Shown: positions 16,230 to 24,967, counted from the first letter of the stretch. The stretch: DNA of 64,000 bases from Paenibacillus caseinilyticus (GCF_027533645.1 NZ_JAQAGY010000008.1:186001-250000), one strand, 5' to 3'. Notes: a model not told the origin generated them from the sequence alone. Numbers and translations are program-made.

Positions 16230-17276
16230 TCAGCGCTCTGTGCGAGAGAAGCCTGCCGGCAGCCGCTCCTTGATCGCATTCACGGCCTCCTCGACATTCC
16301 TGGCCTTCAGCGTGACCCGTTCCGTGTCGTATTGCTTCGATGCGTGCTCGTACCTTGGATCGTAGTAATGCTCCAGGAGCAGCCGTACCGCCCCTTCGTA
16401 CTTGCCATCCTTCAAGCAGGCTTCGATCTCCGCCGCGACCGGGGTATGAATGCGCCGCTTGATATGCTCGAATGCTTGGATGCAGGCCTCCTGATGCTCC
16501 CACGGTCGGTAATCCTCTAAGATGTGCTTCACCCGCTCCTCGACCGGCATGTCGATGAAGAGCTGAACGCCCTGCTCCTTGCTCTTCACGAGAAAATCGG
16601 GCACCACCACTTTGCCGACCCGCTTGCTCTCCGCTTCGAGCAGCACGTAAGGCGAATCCCGGTATGCGAGCAGCTCCTGCAGCAGAAGAGATTCGAAGGT
16701 CTTCTGGTTGTTCGCTTTGAGGCCGATCTGTCCGAAGATCGAGCCCCGGTGCCCGGCCAGCCCTTCGAGGTCGATCACCGGATAGCCTTCGGCCTTCAGC
16801 CGCCGGAGGATCTCCGTCTTGCCGGCTCCGGTGTAGCCGTGCACTACATAAGCCGGCGGCTGGAACTCGCAGGCCCCGAGCGTATCCACGACCCACTTGC
16901 GGTAGGCGCGGAAGCCGCCGGACAGCCGGTACACCCGGATGCCCATCAGCGAGAGCACCGTGGCTGTAGTCCTGCTCCGCATGCCGCCGCGCCAGCAGAA
17001 CACCGCTTTGCGCGAGTCGATGGCTTCGAAGCGCTTGATGAAGGCCGGCAGCTTCGCCGACACGATCTCGAGCCCCCGGTCCTTTGCCGCCTGCACGCTG
17101 ACCTGCTTGTAGATCGTACCGATCTCCGCCCGCTCCGCATCGTCGAACAGCGGGATGTTCAGGCTGCCCGGGATCGTCGATTCCTCATACTCGGAAGGCG
17201 ACCGCGCGTCGATCAGCGTCAGCTCCCTGCCCCGCTGCAGATCCAATAGTTCTTCTACGGTAATATCCTGAAACAA
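16230..17276 (-). CDS. selU: tRNA 2-selenouridine synthase (SelU/MnmH)
   Basis: A 348-residue enzyme that replaces sulfur by selenium in 2-thiouridine at tRNA wobble position 34 using selenophosphate (through a geranylated intermediate). The N-terminal rhodanese domain has the active Cys94 in VFCWRGGMRSR. The C-terminal P-loop domain has GYTGAGKTE near residue 147 and LEGLAGHRGS soon after, a family hallmark. The TTG at 17276 is the start: it is where similarity begins and no ATG exists in the N-terminal region. The gene follows selD by 65 bp and closes a five-gene operon with a PhnDEC-like transporter. Confidence 0.93.
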   Translation of the reverse strand: MFQDITVEELLDLQRGRELTLIDARSPSEYEESTIPGSLNIPLFDDAERAEIGTIYKQVSVQAAKDRGLEIVSAKLPAFIKRFEAIDSRKAVFCWRGGMRSRTTATVLSLMGIRVYRLSGGFRAYRKWVVDTLGACEFQPPAYVVHGYTGAGKTEILRRLKAEGYPVIDLEGLAGHRGSIFGQIGLKANNQKTFESLLLQELLAYRDSPYVLLEAESKRVGKVVVPDFLVKSKEQGVQLFIDMPVEERVKHILEDYRPWEHQEACIQAFEHIKRRIHTPVAAEIEACLKDGKYEGAVRLLLEHYYDPRYEHASKQYDTERVTLKARNVEEAVNAIKERLPAGFSRTER

Positions 17277-17341
17277 CCGATTCCGCCCCTTCCCTCCTGC
17301 TGTCTCTATCGCACTCCGCCAAGGCTGCTGCCCTCCGAGGC

Positions 17342-18391
17342 TTATTGCACTACGATATGTCCTGGGTGCTCCGAGGTCGCCTCGCCGATGATGCTCGCTT
17401 CCACGCCGGCTGCCAGAAGATCCGCGAGCAGCGCATCGCCCTGCTCGCCGGCTACGGAGATAAGCAGGCCGCCCGAGGTGACAGCATCGCAGAGAATCCA
17501 CTGGCCTACCTGATCAAGCGACTCCGGGAAGGTAACTGAGCCTTCCAGATGGGCGAAGTTGTTCTTCGTCCCGCCCGGCACGATGCCTTCTTCCGCGAGC
17601 TCGCGGACGCGCGGCAGCACCGGAACGTCCGCCTCCCGGATCACGAGGCCCACGCCGCTGCCCTTCGCCACTTCCGAGGCGTGGCCGAGCAGGCCGAAGC
17701 CGGTCACGTCCGTGCAGGCATGCACTTCGTACGGCTCCATCGTCTCGGCCGCCGTCTTGTTCAGCGTCGCCATCACCTGCGTCACCCGCTTGATCTCCTC
17801 TTGCGTCAGCTTCTCCCGCTTGATCGAGGTCGTCAGAATGCCCACGCCGATCGGCTTCGTCAAGATAAGCTTGTCGCCCGGCTTCGCCCCGGCATTAGCC
17901 CGGATCTTCTCCGGGTGGATGAGACCCGTCACCGCCAGGCCGAACTTCGGCTCGTTATCGTCGATAGAATGTCCCCCGACCAGCGTCGCGCCGGCTTCCT
18001 TGACCTTGTCGCCCGCGCCGCGGAGAATGTCCGCAAGCACCTGCTTGTCGAGCTTGGCGATCGGGAAGGCCACGATGTTCAGCACAGTCAGCGGCCGTCC
18101 GCCCATCGCATAGATGTCGCTGATCGCATTGGCCGCAGCCACCTGGCCGAAGTCATACGGATCGTCGACGATCGGCGTGAAGAAGTCGACCGTCTGCACC
18201 AACGCCAGATCGTCGCTCAGCTTATAGACGCCGGCATCGTCGCTCGTATCGAGTCCGACGAGCAGATTCGGGTCAGGTATAGCCGCCGGCAGACTACGGA
18301 TGACCTGCGAGAGATCGGCAGGGCCGATCTTGCAGCCGCAGCCTCCTTTGGTCGAGTAGGAAGTCAATTTAACGGGCTGTTGGAGCGTCAT
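17342..18391 (-). CDS. selD: Selenide, water dikinase (selenophosphate synthetase)
   Basis: A 349-residue enzyme making selenophosphate from selenide and ATP. The N-terminal GGCGCKIGP carries Cys18 and Lys21, equivalent to the catalytic Cys17 and Lys20 of the E. coli enzyme. The key position is Cys rather than selenocysteine, and no in-frame TGA is read. DAGVYKLSDDLALVQTVDFF holds the metal-binding Asp, and LVGGHSIDDNEPKFGLAVTG is the typical core. It starts at ATG after AAAGGATG. It sits 38 bp after the ATPase gene and 65 bp before selU, so its product most likely feeds SelU directly. Confidence 0.95.
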   Translation of the reverse strand: MTLQQPVKLTSYSTKGGCGCKIGPADLSQVIRSLPAAIPDPNLLVGLDTSDDAGVYKLSDDLALVQTVDFFTPIVDDPYDFGQVAAANAISDIYAMGGRPLTVLNIVAFPIAKLDKQVLADILRGAGDKVKEAGATLVGGHSIDDNEPKFGLAVTGLIHPEKIRANAGAKPGDKLILTKPIGVGILTTSIKREKLTQEEIKRVTQVMATLNKTAAETMEPYEVHACTDVTGFGLLGHASEVAKGSGVGLVIREADVPVLPRVRELAEEGIVPGGTKNNFAHLEGSVTFPESLDQVGQWILCDAVTSGGLLISVAGEQGDALLADLLAAGVEASIIGEATSEHPGHIVVQ

Positions 18392-18429
18392 ATGGAATCA
18401 TCCTTTCAGATTGGGATTCAAAGACGGAC

Positions 18430-19239
18430 TTACTGCAGGGCCGCATCGTCATCCGGCGGATATATCCGCTGGAGCTCGGCTTCCCCGAGTTCCTCGGGCC
18501 TGCCGTCGAATACAATGCCGCCGTGGGCGAGCCCGATAATGCGGGTCGCATAGTTCCGGGCGGCGTTCACATCGTGAAGATTCGTCACGATCGTCATTCC
18601 CCGCCGGTGGAGCGTGCGGATAAAATCCAGCACCCGCTCCGCCGTCACGGGGTCGAGACTCGACACCGGCTCGTCCCCGAGCAGCAGCTGCGGCTCCTGC
18701 ATCAGCACTCGGGCAATGGCGACGCGCTGGCGCTGTCCGCCGCTCAGCGCCTCTACCTTGCGTCCGGCTAGATGGGCCAGGCCCACGCTGCGCAGCGCCT
18801 CCATCGCCTGCGCTTTGTACGCTCCCGAGAACATGCCGAGCAAGCTTTGCCGCAGCGGGATGTCCGCGAACCTGCCGGCGATGACGTTGGTCAGTACGCT
18901 CAGCCGGGGCAGGAGGTTGTAATGCTGGAAGATCATGCCGATATCGCCGCGCAGCCGCCGCAGTTCGCTTCCGGTCACCCCGGTGACCGGCTGTCCGGCC
19001 CAGCGCACTTCGCCGCTGTCGGGCTCGACCAGGCGGTTGATGCAGCGGATCAGGCTGGATTTGCCCGCCCCGCTGCGCCCAAGCACCGCTACCCACTCGC
19101 CGGGACGGACGGTCAGCGACACCTCCTGGAGAGCCGCTTCCTTGGCGCCCGGATACCTTTTGGATAATCCCCGGATCTCGAGGCCCGGGTGCCGGGGCGT
19201 TTCACTCCTCGCTTCTGCGGGCTTATGCTTCGCTGTCAT
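18430..19239 (-). CDS. PhnC-type ABC transporter ATP-binding protein (putative selenium oxyanion importer)
   Basis: A 269-residue importer ATPase of the PhnC family. Walker A GRSGAGKSS, MIFQHYNLLPRLSVLTNV, signature LSGGQRQRVAIARVL, Walker B LLLGDEPVSSLD and VTNLHDVNAARNYATRI (a PhnC feature) are visible. PhnC normally energises phosphonate or phosphite uptake, but no phosphonate-degrading gene is nearby. The gene is two bases from the permease and 38 bp before selD. I infer a role in importing a selenium compound such as selenate or selenite. Confidence 0.88.
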   Translation of the reverse strand: MTAKHKPAEARSETPRHPGLEIRGLSKRYPGAKEAALQEVSLTVRPGEWVAVLGRSGAGKSSLIRCINRLVEPDSGEVRWAGQPVTGVTGSELRRLRGDIGMIFQHYNLLPRLSVLTNVIAGRFADIPLRQSLLGMFSGAYKAQAMEALRSVGLAHLAGRKVEALSGGQRQRVAIARVLMQEPQLLLGDEPVSSLDPVTAERVLDFIRTLHRRGMTIVTNLHDVNAARNYATRIIGLAHGGIVFDGRPEELGEAELQRIYPPDDDAALQ

Positions 19240-19241
19240 GG

Positions 19242-19988
19242 TCAGCTCACCCGCTTTCGGATGAAAGCGCCGAGGTAATCGACGCCTGTCACCAGGATCA
19301 TGATCAAGAGTACTTCGAAGGCCACCTTCTGGTACATGAACTGTTTGAAATCGTTATAAAGCAGCTGTCCCAGCCCTCCGGCGCCGACCACACCGAGAAT
19401 GAGGCAGGTGCGGATCGCCACTTCGAGCCGGTAAAAGAAATGCGAGACCACCAGCGGTATGATCTGCGGAAGAATGCCGTAGAGCGACACGAGAAGCCGT
19501 GTGCCCCCGACGGATTGAACGGCTTCCTGCGGACCGCGGTCGATCGCTTCGATCGTCTCCGAGAGCATTTTGCCGAACACGCCCGTATTATGAATAATGA
19601 GAGCCATCACCGCCGGCAGGGGGCCAAGCCCCAGCGTCGGGATGAAAAGCAGCGCCAAGACCAGCTCCGGAACCGACCTGCTTAAGTTGAACAGGAACCG
19701 GAACGCATCGTAGAGCCAGCGCGCAGGTGTGGAATTACGGGCTGCGAAGAAGCTTGCCGGCAGCGCGATCCCCATCGCGATCATCGTGCTGAACAGCGCG
19801 ATCTGCAGCGTCTCGACCGCCGCCTGAAGCGCGACCTCCGAATCCGCCGGATCGAGGGGAAACCACTGCTCCGTGATGAAGCGGTACGTATTCCCAAGGT
19901 CCCGGAAGAGCGCGATATCGAAGCCGACACCGCGTCCCGACCAGATCAGCAGCAGGACGGCGGCAGCGAGAAGAAGTATTTTGTTCAT
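19242..19988 (-). CDS. PhnE-type ABC transporter permease (putative selenium oxyanion importer)
   Basis: A 248-residue membrane protein with an N-terminal helix (ILLLAAAVLLLIW) and about five more helices. The PhnE family segments SRSVPELVLALLFIPTLGLGP and EAIDRGPQEAVQSVGGTR are clear; the latter is the coupling loop that docks on the ATPase. It starts at ATG after GAGGGGCAAC, 37 bp after the binding-protein stop. The product would form the channel of the transporter whose operon continues into selD and selU. Confidence 0.88.
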   Translation of the reverse strand: MNKILLLAAAVLLLIWSGRGVGFDIALFRDLGNTYRFITEQWFPLDPADSEVALQAAVETLQIALFSTMIAMGIALPASFFAARNSTPARWLYDAFRFLFNLSRSVPELVLALLFIPTLGLGPLPAVMALIIHNTGVFGKMLSETIEAIDRGPQEAVQSVGGTRLLVSLYGILPQIIPLVVSHFFYRLEVAIRTCLILGVVGAGGLGQLLYNDFKQFMYQKVAFEVLLIMILVTGVDYLGAFIRKRVS

Positions 19989-20025
19989 TGTTGCCCCTCA
20001 TCTCTTTCCTATACCTGCAGCAGCC

Positions 20026-20973
20026 CTACTGCTTCGGCTTCACCCGTCCGTCTTCGATGGCTGCCTGACGGATCGCCGCATAGTCCTCGTTCTTCGCGAC
20101 CGTGAACCCGCTCGCCCCGCCGAACGCATCAAGAATGTCCTTATCGGTGATCGCCACCATCGCATCCTGGATGATCTTCACATCCTTGTCCGGAATAGAC
20201 TCGATCACCGCCCACGGATATTGGAACAGCTCTTCGGACTGCCAGATCTGCTTGATCTTCGTTCCGTCGACCTTGCCATCCTTCACGAGCCGGTTGAAAT
20301 ACGCGCTGTCAATCGCGCCAACGTCCTGCGTCTTGTTCTGGATCGCCAGTGCCGTCGCGAGATGATCCCCCGTGTAGGTTACGCTCTTGAACTGGTTCTT
20401 CTGCTGCGTCTCGAACACGCCCGCTTTCTTGAGCGCGATGCCCGGAATCAGCGAGCCCGAAGTGGACGAGATGTCGCCGAAGGCGAAGCGCACATTCTTC
20501 GAGTTCTTGATGACGTCATCGAGCGTCGAATAAGGAGAGTCGGCCGGCGCGATCATGTAGGCATAGTAGAACGGCTTGCCATTAATGAGCTGTGTGGTCA
20601 CGGCCTTAACGTTGTAACGCTCATGCGCTTCCACGTAGGTCAGCGGCCCAAGATAAGCCATCTGCGCTTTGCCCGCGCCCATCGCTTCGACGACACCGTT
20701 GTAGTCCGGATACACTTCCGCCCGCACCTTGCGGCCGAGCTTCTCGGAGAGGATGGCGGCCAGCTTGTCCGCTCCGGTCTTCATCTGATTGCTGCCTTGG
20801 GCGGGGATGACCCCGATCAGGAATTCGCCCTGATCCTGGGACTCCGCGCCTTGTCCGGCGGATCCCGCAGCCTGCTGTCCTTCATTCGATGCCCTCTTCC
20901 CGCACGCTCCAAGCAGCATACCGGCGATAAGCAGAAAAGTTAATACTAGAAACGGTTTCCTTCTCCAGAACAT
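20026..20973 (-). CDS. PhnD-type substrate-binding lipoprotein (putative selenium oxyanion importer)
   Basis: A 315-residue lipoprotein. The signal FLVLTFLLIAGMLLGAC has the lipobox LLGAC. The mature part shows PhnD-family blocks GVIPAQGSNQM, DYNGVVEAMGAGKAQMAYLGPLTYVEA and FGDISSTSGSLIPG. PhnD-like proteins bind tetrahedral oxyanions. From memory, some sequence-family collections name a PhnD subfamily as a putative selenate-binding protein because of exactly this selenium-gene context. ATG 20973 (MFWRRKPF) is chosen because the signal peptide follows it and GGGAG precedes it; a longer reading to 21039 adds a second hydrophobic stretch. First gene of the operon. Confidence 0.88.
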   Translation of the reverse strand: MFWRRKPFLVLTFLLIAGMLLGACGKRASNEGQQAAGSAGQGAESQDQGEFLIGVIPAQGSNQMKTGADKLAAILSEKLGRKVRAEVYPDYNGVVEAMGAGKAQMAYLGPLTYVEAHERYNVKAVTTQLINGKPFYYAYMIAPADSPYSTLDDVIKNSKNVRFAFGDISSTSGSLIPGIALKKAGVFETQQKNQFKSVTYTGDHLATALAIQNKTQDVGAIDSAYFNRLVKDGKVDGTKIKQIWQSEELFQYPWAVIESIPDKDVKIIQDAMVAITDKDILDAFGGASGFTVAKNEDYAAIRQAAIEDGRVKPKQ

Positions 20974-21040
20974 CCCGCTGTCATCTCCCTTGTTGTCTGA
21001 TGTGAATCCAACTATAAAGGTTAGCATAAACAGGGACAAA

Positions 21041-21085
21041 ACAAAAGGAAGCCCCCGGACTCCTCAATGGATCCGGCAAGCTTCC
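21041..21085 (-). terminator. Terminator after the DUF3817 gene
   Basis: GGAAGC and TCCGG arms pair across a nine-base loop. The minus strand continues CTTTTGTTTTG. It separates the DUF3817 gene from the selenium operon, supporting an independent promoter for the latter close to 21000. Confidence 0.7.
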
Positions 21086-21128
21086 CGCTTGTCCCTCGAT
21101 ATGGCTGTGGCTGCAGACCTTCCGCAGG

Positions 21129-21419
21129 TCAGTTACGCTTCAGCCTGGCGTCCAGCACGAACGTGCCGAACGGCAGGAACGAAGCGATCACCGCGCCGAG
21201 CACCTTAAGCAGCGACCAGCGGTGCACGAAGGTTACATGGACCACGGCGAGCAGATAAGCTACGAACAGGAATCCGTGTGCCGCGCCGACCACCTTGACC
21301 ATTTGAGGCAGATCCAACATATATTTGAGCGGCATGGCAATCCCGAGCAGCAGCAGGAACGAAATGCCCTCGAGCAGTCCCACGACCCGCAGTCTTCCGA
21401 TAGGCGTACGCATTGTCAT
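21129..21419 (-). CDS. DUF3817 family small membrane protein
   Basis: A 96-residue protein with three hydrophobic helices. RLRVVGLLEGISFLLLLGIAMPLKY near the N-terminus, VVGAAHGFLFVAYLLAVVH in the middle, and LPFGTFVLDARLKR at the end are the DUF3817 pattern. Function is not established. The ATG at 21419 follows GGGAGG by eleven bases; a GTG at 21431 lies too close to that site. Single gene with its own terminator. Confidence 0.85.
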   Translation of the reverse strand: MTMRTPIGRLRVVGLLEGISFLLLLGIAMPLKYMLDLPQMVKVVGAAHGFLFVAYLLAVVHVTFVHRWSLLKVLGAVIASFLPFGTFVLDARLKRN

Positions 21420-21641
21420 TATCCGATTCACCTCCCTGTTCCGGACGACGATTTGTGCGTCCGGCTCTCTTTCCCTATAAAGTATAAGTCAGGAAAGAGC
21501 GGTCAGGCTATGCCCGCCGCAAAGAATTCACAGAAGGGACACGGATTGTGTGAACGTTTTTACAGCTTAAGCGCAGGCGGATCTGCCTACCAGGATCGTA
21601 GGGGATGAGGAACCTGAGGAACCTTCTTCGGAAGGCTGCTC

Positions 21642-21878
21642 TCACTCCCCGCTTTGCGGATGCGTTCCCTCCAGGCGGGTTCCTTCCAGCCGCATCCCCG
21701 CCTTGCGGGCGCATGCCGTGCAGCATTCCGTGAGATCGGGAATCACCCGCTTCGCTTCCGCGATATCCGGCCGTTCCCAGCAGGCCGAGCCGCAGTCCGG
21801 ACAATGAACGAGTCTCCAGCCGGGCTGTCCGTCGGGCAGATCAGATACGAGGGGCATCGCTGCAAAATGCTGAGTCAT
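21642..21878 (-). CDS. Small cysteine-rich (zinc-ribbon-like) protein, function unknown
   Basis: A 78-residue protein beginning at ATG 21878, eight bases after AGGAGG. It has CPDCGSACW near residue 27 and CCTACARKAGM near residue 53, so five or six Cys could bind zinc. The C-terminus repeats LEGT twice. I do not recognise a named family. It is transcribed alone, 209 bp before the DUF3817 start. Confidence 0.65.
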   Translation of the reverse strand: MTQHFAAMPLVSDLPDGQPGWRLVHCPDCGSACWERPDIAEAKRVIPDLTECCTACARKAGMRLEGTRLEGTHPQSGE

Positions 21879-22072
21879 CAAATTCTACCTCCTTCAAGTA
21901 GCTGCATGAGTCTCGAGCAGAGCATTCGCTAATACTCTCCGCAGACATCTGTACCTTCTTACCCTCCAGACAGGGTCTTCTATCTGGATTGAACACTCGG
22001 ATGGCACGCGGGTACCGGAACCTGCACGGTACGGCGGGAGAACCCTCATGCTCAGAAAGGTAAGCCCACGTC

Positions 22073-22101
22073 AAAAAGAGACCGGCACACGCCGGTCTCT
22101 T
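22073..22101 (-). terminator. Terminator of the uxaE operon
   Basis: A perfect 11-bp stem AAGAGACCGGC / GCCGGTCTCTT with loop of four; on the minus strand five Ts follow. It lies about 70 bp after the uronate-isomerase-like stop codon. Confidence 0.85.
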
Positions 22102-22168
22102 CATGGAATCAACTAAATTCCAAGCCATTGGCACAAAGGAAGGGGAGCTGCCGCAAAGCGTTCGGGTC

Positions 22169-23428
22169 CTATAACCCGGCAGCCGGGTTCGGACGGCCGA
22201 GGAAACGCCAGAAGGCGCCGCCTAGCAGCTCCGCCGCATCCCGTTCCACATCCTCGGCCGTAACTGTCCACCCGGCCTCCGAGAGCTCGGCATACCGCTC
22301 GAAGAGCACTGTGCCGAGCAGGGAACGCCCCCGGTCCCAGGACGGGAGCAGCTCGTCCACCGCCCCCGCTTCCGAATACAGCGGAGTCACCGATCCGCCA
22401 AGCTGGTCGAGGCACAGGTGCAGAGGCGCGGCGGCGGCTGCTCCCCCCGGTGCCGTGCAGCCGATCAGGTGCAGGTTCGGCGTCTCCCGGACGCCCCGCA
22501 GCTCCGGTACAGTAAGCGCCGCGGCAGCGGACAGCCCGAGAAACCGCTGACGGGGATGCCGCTGGCAGAGTCCAAGCAGCGGAGCGAGCGTGGAAGGAGC
22601 CCAGGCGTCACTCTCCCCGCACGCCCGGGGGACCCGCATTCCTCCGGACAAATCCGCCCCGAACGGGATGCCCGCTTCATCCGCCACCGGGAGGATACAC
22701 TCGTGTAATACTCGCAGCTCCCCGGCGTCTTCTCCCCCATCCATGCCCCGAGGCAGAGCCGCAGCGAGGTAGACGGGGTTCAGCTTGACGATCGAATAGC
22801 GCAGGTACGAACGTATGGCGTCCATCGTGCCAGCCGTGAGAGTATCCTCTACTGTGTAGTCCCGCTCCCGCAGGCACTCGCGGGCCGTCCTCCAATCGTT
22901 CAGAAGCGTGTCCACGGACAGCACCGGAAGAAACCGGGGATCGGGACGGCCGAGGTCGGTCCAAGCCTCCTCATCCCCTCCAGCCAATGGGTCGCAGAGC
23001 ACGCAAGCCGTCTTTACACCGGATAACCGGAACACGAGATCCAGGTAATCCGTGGCCGACATTCCCCGGGCAGCAGCGCGGTAGTCGGGCAGCCCGCGAG
23101 CCTGGCTCTCCACCCCCAAAGCGTTCAGCGTGCGGAGTATTCCCTGACACGACAGGCTGAGGGGCGTGCGGTCGACGAAGAGCGTCTGCCAGAGAAACTC
23201 GGCCGCTTGGGGCTGCGGCATCACCGACAGTTCTTCGGAACGGCCGCCCGGCAAAACGCGGACCGCCTCCTCCCGAAGCGCCCGGGAGGTCAACAGATCG
23301 TCGATGCCCCAGGGAACCGGATAGACGGATGCCTGCGGGCGGAGCCGCGTGCAGGTATCGGTCACCGGCGCAGCCAGAACGGCCTTCCGTACGAGCTCCC
23401 GCAGCGCCTCCTTCGTCCGGACCGGCAT
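22169..23428 (-). CDS. Uronate-isomerase-like protein lacking the metal-binding HxH motif
   Basis: A 419-residue protein related over its length to one branch of glucuronate isomerases (UxaC-like amidohydrolase fold). Alignable blocks are PVTDTCTRLRP then WGIDDLL near residue 25-45, LWQTLFVDRTPLS near 90, GILRTLNALG, and DPRFLPVLSVDTLLNDW near 185. Related enzymes have DTHTHL at the first site, giving two His metal ligands, whereas here it reads DTCTRL. TYHYL is TSRAL, and the MTND loop is VLCD. The active site therefore looks lost or altered. It follows UxaE by 36 bp. It may be a pseudoenzyme, a regulator or an enzyme of different chemistry. Confidence 0.7.
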   Translation of the reverse strand: MPVRTKEALRELVRKAVLAAPVTDTCTRLRPQASVYPVPWGIDDLLTSRALREEAVRVLPGGRSEELSVMPQPQAAEFLWQTLFVDRTPLSLSCQGILRTLNALGVESQARGLPDYRAAARGMSATDYLDLVFRLSGVKTACVLCDPLAGGDEEAWTDLGRPDPRFLPVLSVDTLLNDWRTARECLRERDYTVEDTLTAGTMDAIRSYLRYSIVKLNPVYLAAALPRGMDGGEDAGELRVLHECILPVADEAGIPFGADLSGGMRVPRACGESDAWAPSTLAPLLGLCQRHPRQRFLGLSAAAALTVPELRGVRETPNLHLIGCTAPGGAAAAAPLHLCLDQLGGSVTPLYSEAGAVDELLPSWDRGRSLLGTVLFERYAELSEAGWTVTAEDVERDAAELLGGAFWRFLGRPNPAAGL

Positions 23429-23464
23429 ATGGAGCCCCCCTTTCGCGCGCTTCAGCCGGCCGGA

Positions 23465-24967
23465 TTATTTCCCGAGCAGATCCAGATGCCTGCCGATATG
23501 GCTGCGCAGGGATTCTTCGTACGCTTCTTCCTGTTCGCTCAGCGTCCGGTAGAACTCGTCGCGGAACAGGCTGCCACCCTGTTCGTCCTTCGCCTGCAGC
23601 AGGATGCCGTACGTGATATGAATGAGCTGGCGGGCATTGTCTTCGTTCATATAAGTGTCGGCCAGGTCCGCATCTGCCACCTGATCGAGCGGCGCGATCT
23701 TGCTGAGGTCTGTCGTCACATGATAGTAAGCCGTCGCTTCTTCAAAATGCTCCAGCGCGTAAGCATGCATGCGGCGGTACAGGGAAGGATCCACTTTGGC
23801 CACGGTACGCACGGCTTCGAGCCAGTTCGTGCCCGCCGTCTTCACGTGGAAGCGGCCCTTCGTGTACTGGCCGATCAGCGGAAATACGCTGAATTTGTCG
23901 CTGCCGGAGTGGATGCTGAGCTTGTAGCCGAAGTCATCGGCGATGCCGGCATGAACGGCGAGTTCTTTCTCGAATTGCGCGATGTCGCCGATATAATCGA
24001 TGCCCTTCTGGAACTCGCCGATGAAGCGCGGCGCCATGCTGTAGATCGTCAAGCCGCGGCTGTACAGTTCCTTCGCCACGAAGAAATGAGATTCCGGCGC
24101 TGTCGGCGTCATCGTCTCGTCGATCGAAATCTCGAAGTCGATCTCTCGGCCCGCATTCTTGATGTAGGTCGTGTAGATGTGCTCCATGAAGTCGACGGCT
24201 GCCGCATAGATCAGCACGTTCTTGATCAGCGTCTCGCGGTCGAACGTGATGTCGCTGCCCGCAACGGTGAACGTCTTGTTCAGATAACGGGTCTCGTAAT
24301 GCTCGCGCACTTCAGCCGGCAGTGCCGCATATTTGGCTGCCTGCGCTTCGGCGGAGGTGCCTTCCACGTCGTTGTCGATCTTCTCGGAGCAATCCAGCGT
24401 CAGCATCGTGAAGCCGAGGCCGAGCGCGAGCTCGATGTCCGCTTCCACCTTGAGGTGGTCGCCGTCCGCGCCGAAGCCGTCCTTGTAGCCTTCCTGGAAG
24501 GCGGCGTAGCAGGCGGCGTCGACTACCTGCTTGTAATCGCGGCCGGTCAGGGCAAGCTCACGGATGGACTGCTGCGCCAGGATCGGTCGGATATTGCGGC
24601 CCTGGACCGTCTTGATGTGGCCCGGGGATGCGATGCCGAGACGGTCGCCGAGACCGATCGTGGCAATCTGCGTGCCGAATGCGCGCGGTACGGTGAAGTC
24701 GAAGTATTTGTTGAGCACGAGGCGGTTCTCATGGGTCAGCGGAGAGAGTTTGACGCCGTCCTGCACTTCACCTTGCAGCTCGTCATACAGCGCGCCTTCG
24801 CCGGCTGCAAGAATATATTTGGTATGGGCGGCCTTGTCCTTGACCATCACGAGTTTCGTCGTTTCGTTCTCTGTCAATGATTGCGCATACACTTTAACGC
24901 CCTCTGCATTAACTCCTGCTACTGTGCCTGCGCGCAGCGCTTCGGCGATTGTTCCCCATTTGCTCAT
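23465..24967 (-). CDS. uxaE: Tagaturonate epimerase family protein (UxaE)
   Basis: A 500-residue protein of the family first characterised in Thermotoga maritima, which epimerises D-tagaturonate to D-fructuronate and so lets galacturonate enter the glucuronate pathway without a separate altronate branch. I recognise the blocks DGVKLSPLTHENRLVLNKYF, FGTQIATIGLGDRLGIASPG, TGRDYKQVVDAACYAAFQEG and KLSIHSGSDKFSVFPLIG (probable metal-site His in SIHSGSDKF). The ATG follows GGAGG at good spacing. It is first gene of a two-gene operon and is divergent from an AraC regulator 165 bp away. Confidence 0.85.
   Translation of the reverse strand: MSKWGTIAEALRAGTVAGVNAEGVKVYAQSLTENETTKLVMVKDKAAHTKYILAAGEGALYDELQGEVQDGVKLSPLTHENRLVLNKYFDFTVPRAFGTQIATIGLGDRLGIASPGHIKTVQGRNIRPILAQQSIRELALTGRDYKQVVDAACYAAFQEGYKDGFGADGDHLKVEADIELALGLGFTMLTLDCSEKIDNDVEGTSAEAQAAKYAALPAEVREHYETRYLNKTFTVAGSDITFDRETLIKNVLIYAAAVDFMEHIYTTYIKNAGREIDFEISIDETMTPTAPESHFFVAKELYSRGLTIYSMAPRFIGEFQKGIDYIGDIAQFEKELAVHAGIADDFGYKLSIHSGSDKFSVFPLIGQYTKGRFHVKTAGTNWLEAVRTVAKVDPSLYRRMHAYALEHFEEATAYYHVTTDLSKIAPLDQVADADLADTYMNEDNARQLIHITYGILLQAKDEQGGSLFRDEFYRTLSEQEEAYEESLRSHIGRHLDLLGK

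Noticed and set aside
18430-20973. Annotation as a phosphonate (phn) transporter
   Set aside because: Family similarity is real, but no phosphonate or phosphite enzyme is linked while selD and selU are; I left gene symbols empty.
23207-24880. A 557-codon open frame on the plus strand opposite uxaE
   Set aside because: It lies antisense to a clearly recognised gene and has the Arg/His/Leu-rich composition of a GC-rich shadow frame; no ribosome binding site.
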